Shown here in pieces: positions 34,601 through 43,300 of a stretch of 64,000 bases of DNA (position 1 is its first letter; each line of letters begins with the position of its first letter). Where the stretch lies: assembly GCA_005954745.1 (NCBI GenBank), contig CP040678.1, positions 1,984,001-2,048,000 on the forward strand. The letters run 5' to 3'. The notes beneath the pieces are model-generated. The model was not told where the DNA came from. It saw only the letters and a program-made list of their open reading frames with translations, and searched no databases. The DNA comes from Halostella pelagica. Its GTDB lineage: Archaea > Halobacteriota > Halobacteria > Halobacteriales > Natronoarchaeaceae. A program made the position numbers and the translations under genes.

Positions 34601-36720
34601 GCTACGAGACCACGCAGCAACACCTGCTAGACGAAGTCGATCGCATCGAGACGCTACTCCGAGCCTACGCCGACGAGGCGGACACCCCCGGACTGTCCGA
34701 AACCGGGTCAGACGGCGGAGCCGGGATGCACGAAGGCGCACCCGAACAGTTACCGATCGGCGTCTCGGAGTCGGGTCGTGGGGAACTCGAGACACACACC
34801 GCGGCCATCGAGCAGCGGTGTCGGGAGACGCCGGAAGAGATACCGCTGCGTCTTCGCGAACTTGCCCACCGGTTTTCCCTGTCGCGGCGGCATCTCGACG
34901 TTCTGGTACTCGCCCTCGCTCCGGATGTCGACGACAGCTTCGCGGATACGCTGAAAAGTATTCAGGGGAACGTTGCTCTCCCCCGGCCAACTGTCGGTCT
35001 CGTCGAAGACCTCTTCAGTCAAACTCGCCAGCAACGTGTCGCCGCCGGCGCGCTCGTCGGCAGCGACTCGCCGCTCCGTCAGCACGACCTCGTCTCGGTC
35101 GCATCCGCTCCTGACGGTACCGGAACCGCACGTGATCGAACGGTCCGTGTCGACGAGCGGATCGCCGAATATCTCAAAGGCTACGCGGGGATCGATACGG
35201 ACCTACAGGCAGTTCTCGAACAGCAAAGCGGTGACGGGGCCAACGATTCGCTTTCAGTGCGCACAACCGAGACTTCCCTCTCGGATCTCGCGATCAGCGA
35301 CGACTGTCACGAGCGCCTGTCGTCGCTCCCCGAAGACGACGGCGGTCGGCGTTTCTACTGGTACGGTCCCGCTGGCACCGAGAAACACCGCGCGGTCGAG
35401 GCCGTCTGTGACGAGGGGGTTCTCCGGGCGGATCTCGACGCCGTCATCGAGGCCCGGGCGCTTGACCGGTTGCGCCGAGAGGCGACGATCCTGGACCGGC
35501 CGCTCCATCTGATGTCGGCCGCGCAGGCGACGTTCGACGCGCGGGAACGCGATACGACCCTAGAGTCCGTGTTCGACCGGTTCGCGGGCTTCGGGAACGA
35601 CCTGATCGTGACCGGCGAGGGTGAGTGGACGCCCTCGGAGGCGATGCACACGCCTGTCGACGCGATCGTCGAGTTCCCCCGGCCGTCGATCGACCTCCGC
35701 CGGGAGTTCTGGGCAGGTCACGCCGACGAGTTGCCCGACGACATAGACCCCGAAGTGCTGGCGGGGACGTTCAACCTCACGCCGGGACAACTAGCGGCGG
35801 CGTTGTCGACGGCCGAGTCGCTGTCCGGCGACGGCGAACTCACCGCCCAAGCCGTCTACGCTGGCTGTAGCGCCCAGTCCGCCGACGAACTCGACGAACT
35901 GGCCCAGAAGATCGAACCGGGCAAGGACTGGGACGACATCGTGTTACGCGAGGAGACGCGACGCAAACTGGAACTGGTTCGCAACCATGTCAGGCATCAG
36001 GCCCGGATATACGGGGACTGGGGGTTCTCTGAACAGTTTAGCCGCGGCACCGGCGTCGTCGCGTTGTTCAAAGGAGAGTCGGGGACGGGCAAGACGATGG
36101 CCGCCGAGATCCTCGCGAACGACGTCGGAATGGACATCTACAAGATCGACCTCTCCAGCGTGGTCAGCAAATATATCGGCGAAACGGAGGAGAATCTCGA
36201 ACAGATCTTCCAGGCGGCCGAGAACTCGAACGCGATCCTGCTGTTCGACGAGGCCGACGCCGTCTTCGGCGACCGCTCGAAGGTCTCGGACTCGACCGAC
36301 CGCTACGCCAACGTCGAAGTTAACTACCTGCTCCAGCGGATCGAGGCCTACGACGGAGTGATCCTGCTGACGACGAACTACGCCTCGAACATCGACTCGG
36401 CGTTCAACCGCCGGATCGATCACGAGATCGAGTTCAAATCGCCGCGGGAATCGACCCGCGAAACCATCTGGAAGAATATCTTCCCCGACGACGCGCCGAC
36501 GGGAGATGTCGACTACGAGTTCCTCTCGGAGTTCACTTTCACCGGCGGCCGGATAAAAACCGTCGGACAGACCGCCGCGATCCTGGCGGCGGGCGACGAT
36601 AGCGAGGCGATAGAGATGTCCCACGCCGTTCGAGCGGTCCAGCTCGAACTCGAGAAGATCGGTCGGCTGTACCAGGTGTCGGAGTTCGAGCCGTACGAAG
36701 ACCATCTCGTTACCGATTGA
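34597..36720 (+). CDS. AAA+ ATPase of the injection system (Pvc15-like)
   Basis: The 707-aa product has an N-terminal region of ~450 residues with coiled and winged-helix-like parts, then one AAA+ module. Walker A is GESGTGKT at 493-500, Walker B is LLFDEADAVF at ~548-557, and the arginine-finger region is FNRRIDHEIEF. In eCIS this ATPase assists assembly or recycling of particle components. It is followed after ~70 nt by a new promoter for the DUF4255 gene, so it may be expressed separately. Confidence 0.88.
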   Translation: MSYETTQQHLLDEVDRIETLLRAYADEADTPGLSETGSDGGAGMHEGAPEQLPIGVSESGRGELETHTAAIEQRCRETPEEIPLRLRELAHRFSLSRRHLDVLVLALAPDVDDSFADTLKSIQGNVALPRPTVGLVEDLFSQTRQQRVAAGALVGSDSPLRQHDLVSVASAPDGTGTARDRTVRVDERIAEYLKGYAGIDTDLQAVLEQQSGDGANDSLSVRTTETSLSDLAISDDCHERLSSLPEDDGGRRFYWYGPAGTEKHRAVEAVCDEGVLRADLDAVIEARALDRLRREATILDRPLHLMSAAQATFDARERDTTLESVFDRFAGFGNDLIVTGEGEWTPSEAMHTPVDAIVEFPRPSIDLRREFWAGHADELPDDIDPEVLAGTFNLTPGQLAAALSTAESLSGDGELTAQAVYAGCSAQSADELDELAQKIEPGKDWDDIVLREETRRKLELVRNHVRHQARIYGDWGFSEQFSRGTGVVALFKGESGTGKTMAAEILANDVGMDIYKIDLSSVVSKYIGETEENLEQIFQAAENSNAILLFDEADAVFGDRSKVSDSTDRYANVEVNYLLQRIEAYDGVILLTTNYASNIDSAFNRRIDHEIEFKSPRESTRETIWKNIFPDDAPTGDVDYEFLSEFTFTGGRIKTVGQTAAILAAGDDSEAIEMSHAVRAVQLELEKIGRLYQVSEFEPYEDHLVTD

Positions 36721-36791
36721 CGCTTGCAGTGAGCGAACGGCTGGCGTATTTTTTATCACAAGATGGGAAATATTAACGTATCCGGATAGAA

Positions 36792-36860
36792 ATGTTCGCG
36801 TATGGCGTACTGTCGGCGTTGCTACCGTTCGAGTGTCCCGATATCCGGTCGGCGGGGTGA
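36792..36860 (+). other. 22-codon leader ORF before the DUF4255 gene
   Basis: ATG 36792 lies ~16 nt after a TATA-like box (aaatattaa, 36768-36776). The frame encodes 22 residues and stops 6 nt before GTG 36867. The TGA is part of the likely ribosome site GGGGTGA, so the overlap may be incidental. Confidence 0.3.
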
Positions 36861-36866
36861 AACAAC

Positions 36867-37520
36867 GTGACGTTCACCGCCGTGGCGGACGTCAGCCGAA
36901 CGCTTCTGGAACTGTTTCGGGACGAGATCGACCGTCGCGGCAACGTCGTTTCCATCGACCGTGGCAGCGTCGACCTCGTATCGCCCGAGGAAGTCAGCCA
37001 GGACTCGAACGTCCGCCTCGGACTGTACCCGTACAGGGTCACGGAAGACGGAGCGGCGGGGTCGACCACCCATCAGATAGGGGAGTCGACGAAGCGCGAC
37101 CCACCGCTTCCGTTAGCGTTGCGGTACCTCCTGACCGCCTACCCCGTCGGCGACGATACCGAGCAGTCGTCCGAGATGATCGCACAACAACGAACGCTCG
37201 GTCTGGCCCTGCAGATCCTGCACGATAACTCGCGGCTGAACCCCGACGACTGTGCGGGCGGCATCGATCAGGATACCAGCTTGACTCTGTCGCTGACATC
37301 GGAACCGCTCGACGAGTTCACGAGCCTCTGGTCGCGGTTCGGCGACGCCACGTACCGGCCTTCGACGACTCTCGAAGTCAGACCGGTAATGATCCAGTCG
37401 ATGAACGAGGAGGACTTCACCCGCGTCGCCGACCGAGAAACCGGCGTCTCCCGTCGGCCGGACGAGCCGGACGTACTGAACGACGACCCATCGGACCGAG
37501 AGCAACCAGACAAGTGGTGA
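36867..37520 (+). CDS. DUF4255 / Pvc16-like tail cap protein
   Basis: The 217-residue product matches the Pvc16 N-terminal (DUF4255) family: AVADVSRTLLELFRDEID at the start, VRLGLYPYRVTED, the LPLALRYLLTAYP core and ALQILHDN. In PVC-type particles Pvc16 caps and terminates tube and sheath at the end away from the baseplate. GTG 36867 is preceded by GGGGTGA at 36854-36860. The last ~30 residues are polar and probably flexible. Confidence 0.82.
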   Translation: MTFTAVADVSRTLLELFRDEIDRRGNVVSIDRGSVDLVSPEEVSQDSNVRLGLYPYRVTEDGAAGSTTHQIGESTKRDPPLPLALRYLLTAYPVGDDTEQSSEMIAQQRTLGLALQILHDNSRLNPDDCAGGIDQDTSLTLSLTSEPLDEFTSLWSRFGDATYRPSTTLEVRPVMIQSMNEEDFTRVADRETGVSRRPDEPDVLNDDPSDREQPDKW

Positions 37521-37653
37521 TCACTGTGAATCAAGACACCACTGTCGGTTGAACCGCTGTTCCGGTGTGGGGTTTCATCGCGGAACACTGCCGTTCGGCG
37601 ACGGTTCCGGCAAGGGGCCCGGGCCGACCGGGATATATTAATACGATCGGTGA

Positions 37654-37665
37654 TTTTATATTTTA
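37654..37665 (+). promoter_or_regulatory. TATA-like box before the six-TM gene
   Basis: The sequence ttttatatttta lies in an AT-rich patch (37635-37690) after the DUF4255 gene. It starts 43 nt before the short ORF at 37697. It suggests that the membrane protein can be transcribed independently of the ATPase and cap genes. Confidence 0.5.
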
Positions 37666-37696
37666 TCATTACAGGAAGTTACAATAACTAGCAGAT

Positions 37697-37816
37697 ATGA
37701 ATCTCAGAGAGCCGACTGTTACTTTCGAATCATCACGAACCGGTAGCGTCCCGAGGAGCGGTGGGGTGACAGGTATCGCAAGCCGGTTTCGGATCTATCG
37801 GGGGGAAACACGATGA
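37697..37816 (+). other. 39-codon ORF overlapping the six-TM gene
   Basis: ATG 37697 opens a 39-residue frame (begins MNLREPTVTFESSR) whose TGA overlaps ATG 37813 by ATGA. It is well placed after a TATA-like box. The third codon positions are not strongly G/C, so it may be a leader for translational coupling rather than a conserved peptide. Confidence 0.4.
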
Positions 37817-38925
37817 GGCGGATGGCGAAACGGGTAACGAAGCCGCTCAAAAAGAAACTCACGCCGTTCCTGCCGATACTGCTCATCGCCGGGATCGTCG
37901 CCACTGTAACGACCCTACTGTTCATGTTCACCGGGTATATGAGTGCAGTCCCCACAGTCCGGGTCCCTCTCCTTGAGTGGCCGATATCGCCCCGATACTT
38001 CCTGTTTCTCTCCGTTTTCGTCGTCGTCGTGGTCGTCGGTGGCGCATACCGGTTCTATCGTCGGAACCAGGAGGCTATCCTCGGCCGATGGGAAGCACTG
38101 TCGACGTGGTCGCAAGGCACCTTGATCGGGTTCGTCTCTGCGCTGTTTTTTGCCATCGGACTAGCTATCGCGTCGCTGTTTTACACGTTCCCGTTGTATC
38201 TGATCCCCGTCGGATTCCTTGTCGCGTGGCCGCTCAGTGCCGCTGTCACGCTTCTCAAGGTCCGGGGCGGGACGAAAGAGGAGTCGCCGTCGACGCTCAG
38301 ATCGGCGTTCGTGAGAACCGGGTACGCTCAGATGAAAAGCCAGGAGAGTCGGACGCTCGCGGTCCTCGTTGGGTTCCTCGTGGCGATACTCGGTGGTCTG
38401 GTGATCCGATACGCGACAGTCTGGTACTTCGGATCGTACTCTCTTCTCGCGCCGATCCTCGGCGGACTGCTAGTGTGGCTTCTCGTGGCGATGATAGCGT
38501 ACAACCGGTACGAATCGACGACCAGCGAACGGACGGACCTCGTCGTCGTGAAAGTGACGGCACCCGAGTCGCGGGCGGGCCGGGAGTTGACCGTTCGGAA
38601 CGAGGCGAGTCACTCGATCGACCTCGCGAAATCGAAGATCCGCGACACCGAATACGACCTGTTCCGCCTCGGTATCGATGTCATGCTCGGCCCTGGCGAG
38701 GTCTGTACGTTCGAGATTCCGGACCAGTTCTCGCTCGCCCCGAACGACGACGCGACGGATCTTCCCCTCGGATACACGCTCAAACAGGGCGGCCAGACCC
38801 CGGTCATCTTCACTCAGTCCGGCGAGAAGTTCACGCTCCGACGAGCAGACGACAGTGGTGACCACCGCCCGTTCGCCACCGCCACTGAGGCAAGGCCCGG
38901 AGTCGACCCCGCGTCACAGGACTGA
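37813..38925 (+). CDS. Six-TM membrane protein with C-terminal soluble domain, injection cluster
   Basis: The 370-residue product has a basic N-terminus, six hydrophobic helices (~18-43, ~60-80, ~97-120, ~122-145, ~177-200, ~207-228), and a ~130-residue soluble C-terminal domain. That domain includes VVVKVTAPESRAGREL, VRNEASHSIDLAKSK, and GPGEVCTFEIPDQF. I do not recognise it. It lies between structural genes, so it may anchor the particle at the cytoplasmic membrane or act in release. It could also be an unrelated passenger. Confidence 0.7.
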   Translation: MRRMAKRVTKPLKKKLTPFLPILLIAGIVATVTTLLFMFTGYMSAVPTVRVPLLEWPISPRYFLFLSVFVVVVVVGGAYRFYRRNQEAILGRWEALSTWSQGTLIGFVSALFFAIGLAIASLFYTFPLYLIPVGFLVAWPLSAAVTLLKVRGGTKEESPSTLRSAFVRTGYAQMKSQESRTLAVLVGFLVAILGGLVIRYATVWYFGSYSLLAPILGGLLVWLLVAMIAYNRYESTTSERTDLVVVKVTAPESRAGRELTVRNEASHSIDLAKSKIRDTEYDLFRLGIDVMLGPGEVCTFEIPDQFSLAPNDDATDLPLGYTLKQGGQTPVIFTQSGEKFTLRRADDSGDHRPFATATEARPGVDPASQD

Positions 38926-38966
38926 AGAGTCCGATCTGTCTCCGGCCGTATCCTCCCGACCGACGA

Positions 38967-39983
38967 TCACCAGTCGGGGTGCTGTGCGGGGGCCTGCCGG
39001 GTCCAATCGATGATCGCGTCCGGGTCGTGATAGCGTTGATACCCGTCGTGATGCTCGTACTTATCGGTGAGAGCGTCGATCCCGGTTCCCCGAACTCGCA
39101 CACCCTTCGGCGGGGAAAACCCCATGCCGACGTAGCAGTCCCGGACCTGACACCGAAGGTGATGAATCAGATGTCGCTGGAACGACTGGACCGTCTCGAT
39201 ACGGTCGTTTTGCACTGTCATCTGCAGTCGGGCATCCGGAGCGCTCTCAGCGCCGGGGTCGGACCCGTCGCCGTACGTGACGCGCTTTCCCTCCGCCGCT
39301 TGCCAGTGGACGCGTAACGGCGAGAGACCGCGGAGAAATCGGTTCTCACTGTCGTCTCCGGCAGCGTCTCCCTCATAGCCATCTGGTTCGCCGGGAAGCG
39401 CCGCTTCGAGGCGGTCGAACAGGTCGTCGTCGTTTCTGTTCGGTTCCCTGTCGAGCGCTGTCGCGAGCGCGGCGAGCCCATCAAGTTCGACGAGTACGTC
39501 GCCGAGCAGCCGCCATTGGTCGTCGTTCAGTGCGAGATACACGTCCTGTTGCACTCGGTGACAGTCCGCGTCCGGTTCCCTGTCGGGAGGACTGACGGGC
39601 GGTTCAACGTCCGCGTATGCGCTCGCTATCTGCCGATAACACGCGCCGAAATGGCTTTTGAGCGTCTCCGGTGACATCGCGCCGATGATCAGCGTCGCGG
39701 CGGCGAGTCGCTCCGGATGGGTGATGCGGTCCGTCTTACTGTACGGCCTCAGCGTGTTGAGTCCTCGCTTTCGGTCGACGTAGTACTTGGAATACCTGTT
39801 TACCTGTTCGACGTGCTGGTTTTCTCGCGGTGAGCGGGCCCGTTCTTCCCCGGCGTATGCGTCGCACTGGTGCGACGCTATTTCGCCGGTCCCGTCTATC
39901 TCGACTCTGTGCTCTATGTCGGCGTTGTCGACGACCCGTACGACGATCCCGTTGTCGGTTTGTGCTTGTATGTTCGCCTTCAT
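38967..39983 (-). CDS. Unknown protein B, paralog of the protein at 32231-33202
   Basis: The 338-aa, acidic and soluble product shares with protein A the N-terminal VRVVDNADIEHRVEI-type strand block, HPERLAAATLIIGAM with FGACYRQIAS, and the C-terminal FQRHLIHHLRCQVRDCYVGMG and RVRGTG motifs. The invariant-looking C-x3-D-C (CQ-[VI]-RDC) is notable. ATG 39983 is chosen because it aligns with protein A and because the minus-strand TATA (40043-40052) would lie inside any longer frame. Unlike protein A, it has no DUF4157 partner beside it. The function is unknown. Confidence 0.75.
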   Translation of the reverse strand: MKANIQAQTDNGIVVRVVDNADIEHRVEIDGTGEIASHQCDAYAGEERARSPRENQHVEQVNRYSKYYVDRKRGLNTLRPYSKTDRITHPERLAAATLIIGAMSPETLKSHFGACYRQIASAYADVEPPVSPPDREPDADCHRVQQDVYLALNDDQWRLLGDVLVELDGLAALATALDREPNRNDDDLFDRLEAALPGEPDGYEGDAAGDDSENRFLRGLSPLRVHWQAAEGKRVTYGDGSDPGAESAPDARLQMTVQNDRIETVQSFQRHLIHHLRCQVRDCYVGMGFSPPKGVRVRGTGIDALTDKYEHHDGYQRYHDPDAIIDWTRQAPAQHPDW

Positions 39984-40346
39984 TTCGTGTTGTGGTCGAA
40001 TCTGTACGGACAGTTCTCGATGGGCGGAGCGGATCTCATGGGTATATTTATAGACATTCATTGTAAAATCACCGAGTTGAGAGACAGTTTGAATCCCGAT
40101 CTACAGTCGAACTATCCGGGTCGGATGTGGCATCTTACCCTGAAAACACGACTTCATTACGGAAGCGGTTCTGTCCGTGCCACGCGGCGGAAGGAGTTCT
40201 CCCACCGCGATATATTCTCCCAGATGTTGGAAAATGTTAAGTGAAGCGAATTATATTTTCCCGATACTAACTGTGTATAGATGCGGCCCAGTATCGGCGA
40301 TCCGGTTGGACCGGCGACCTGTTCGTCGTTCTCCGGGGAGTGACCT
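39984..40346. other. Divergent promoter region between protein B and the giant gene
   Basis: This ~360-nt gap holds a minus-strand TATA-like box (40043-40052) serving protein B and a plus-strand TATA-like box (40249-40258) serving the giant gene. It also holds the 20-codon leader ORF at 40281-40343. The region is AT-rich compared with its surroundings. I see no palindromic operator or repeat. Confidence 0.5.
40281..40343 (+). other. 20-codon leaderless ORF before the giant gene
   Basis: ATG 40281 lies 23 nt after the TATA-like box, as expected for a leaderless start. The frame reads MRPSIGDPVGPATCSSFSGE and stops 3 nt before GTG 40347. The stop is inside the likely ribosome site GGGGAGTGA. 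It could control translation of the giant gene by coupling. Confidence 0.4.
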
Positions 40347-43300
40347 GTGATCGGTGACCGCGACCCCTCCGATGCGGCCTCACCGGTCCGAGATATCAGC
40401 GTCATCGCGTCGCCCAACGATGGCGAAGAGAGTACCCACTGCACCGGGGCGACGATAGTCGGTGGCCTAGACGCTAGCGTCTCGCCTATCGCGACGCTCG
40501 ACATCGACGAGTTCGCGGCCGGACTCGGAGTCGGGATCGCGCGGAAACACAGCCCGGTCGATCTGACGTTTCTCTCCCTGTCGGAAACGGATCCCGCTGC
40601 GGACCGTCCGGATGGATCGCTGCCGCCGGGCGAGGAGACGTACGTGAACGAGTCCGGGGAGCGCCACGGAGGGTATTCTGCCGGGCTTCAGTACGCGGAC
40701 GTCCCCGCCCTCGACGGCGATTCTACGGCAACGGAAGGACCGTACGACGGATCCTGGATCGGACCGTCGGACGCGACGAACGACGCCGTACCTCCTGAGC
40801 CGTCTCCGTTGAACGGACTGGGAGCGGCCGGCAGCGAGGGATTCCCTTCTGCGATCGGCCGAACTGGACGGGCCGAGACGGAAACAGTGGCGTCGCCACA
40901 GGCGAAACCCGGCACCGATACCTCGACAGAGCCCCGTCCGGACCGGTCCCGTCGAGGCGGACAGACCGGCCGAACCGGCCAGTCGGCGGTTGACCCCGTG
41001 AACGCGTCGACTCGCTCCGGGACACGGCCGCGACGTACCGAGGCGACTCTCGTCGGTCCCCCGACCGTGTGTACGACCGTCGACAGTCAGCTATCGATCG
41101 GTTCGAGCGAGGTCGAAGGAGAACGAACCACTGCAGTCAGTTCCCGAACTACACTGACGGACTCACGGCAACCGACAGTTCGAACGCGAACCGTGCCCGT
41201 GGCCTCACGCGAGACGGTGACGCCTCGCGACGGCGCAAACGTGACCGACCTCGCGAAAGTGTCCCGCCTGCCGAGTTCCCGGCCATCGGCGAGAGATACT
41301 GCGAACACCTCGTTCCGCACTGGTCGAGTCGTGGTCCCGGGATCGCCTCATGAGCGAAGTTCAGCTAACTCACGGTCTGACGGGCCGTCTCGCCGCCCGA
41401 AGTCGTCGGTCCACGACTGGTCCCGGGGCACTGCCGTCACCCCATCCGATCGGTGGAGCGAGAAACGCCGTTCGACGGACGACCGCCCCGAGTCGCCGAG
41501 TCGCGCCGTGTCGACGACGGCACGGCGTCAGACCGCCCGGAGTTCGGACAGTCCCGACCGTTCAAACCGGCGCGCAATCACGAACAGGTCCGGCCACCCG
41601 GAAACAGCATCCCGGAGCGCGACTTCTCGGAGTATCCCGGAAACAGTACCGCGAACGGGGGCTCCCAGCGGCGGCTCGCCCGCCGTCGTCGAACGTCGCG
41701 GGCCGTCGGCAACCCGCCGCATAGCAACGCTCGAAGCCGCCGTACATCGCGCACCTGTCGACCACAGTTCAGCCGTTACCCCCCGGAGCGCCTCCGAACC
41801 CAGTATCAGATACCGAGCGAGCGCGCCTCAAACCGACGACGTCGGACCGAGAGCCACTGGGGCTCCGCAGTTGACGCCGCACATCGACCATCCCCGTTCC
41901 GGTGGAACCCACAGTGAGCGAACGACCGACAGCCGTCCGGAACCGTCGCCGGGCACAGCAGCCGGTACTGGAAGCGCCGTTCGCTCCCCATCACGAACGG
42001 CCGCAGAACGCGACACCGTCGCCGGCCGACGAAGCGTACGCTATCGCAACCAGGAACGATCGTCCGGCGATGCCGCAGTCGATAGCGTCGACTACAGCGA
42101 CGGCTGGCGGACACCGAACGCCGTACGACGGGCTGAGCGCCCGAGTTCGCCGACCGAAACCGGCGTAGCCGGCACACGGTCGTCCGGGCGGCGCACACCG
42201 GACCAGTCGGCCGCTCCGGTGGCTGTCCAGCGCTCTCTGCCAGTTCGTGGGCCCCGCGTTGCAGGGGACGAAAACGGTCCCGACCCGCCGTCGAACGTCG
42301 TGTTCGGAGCGGGAGACGGGTCGTCACCGGAGACGATGCCCGCGGCCGCGGATCCGGATGCTCGGGACGGGGCCGGGCGGATCCAGCGACTGGCCGCCCG
42401 AGTCTCGGCCGAGGACTCCCGAGCCGTGGTCAGGAATCACCAGACACATTCCGATAGCCGCACACGGCCACGGCGGTTCGATACGCCAACTCAGCTACGG
42501 TTGTCCCCGAGACAGACGGCGATTCCCGGGAGTTGGTCCACCCGCTCGCGATCCCTCAGCACCGGAAGCGGTCAGCAGTCGACGAGTGCGTCTCTCGCCC
42601 GCCGATCCGGTACGGGGACGGCCGACCGCGCGACGGCGGAGACCGAACGGGAGCGAACCGCTCCGAAATCGTATCAGACAGCCCACTCTCCGATGCGTCC
42701 GAACCCTCGTCGGACCGCCAATTCGGACTCGACAGCCAGACGAACCGCCCCGCGGTCGGGTACGGTCCTGCGATCACCCACCGGCAAAGACGGGCGGCGG
42801 TCAGATAACAGCCGACGACTGCGCCTCTCGGGGCCTGGACCGGCCGAGACGCCGAACTCGACCCCAGCCCGTCCCACCGAGCGTAACACCGGAACGCCGA
42901 TCCAGTCTCGGGACAACGCGTCCAGGTCCGAACGCGGTTCAACACCCGCCCCTGTCGCCAGTGATCCGCTGAGCGTCGCCGTATCGACGCCGTGGATGAC
43001 CCCGTCGACGGAGGGTGCTCGTTCCGACACGGGGACCGGACGTGCGGACCGTCCGTCGGCCGGGGAAGGGCAGACACTCGCTTCGGACGAGCAGGAACGA
43101 CTGCCACGTGCATCCGGTCACGATACTCCCCTCGTTATCCGTAGAGGCCGGCCCAGTCCGTCGCGTGCGCGGTCTGGCAGTTCCGGACAGGACCCGTCTT
43201 TCACCGAAGAGCTCGACCGCTCCGTCTGGTTCCCGCCCGCTGCGGAGGCCGCCCGCGCTCCAACGCCGACAGCGGAACCACAGCGTCCCGGCAGCGAGCA

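Noticed and set aside
39984-40061. Longer N-terminus of protein B
   Set aside because: The extra 26 codons include the minus-strand TATA-like box and have no counterpart in paralog A.
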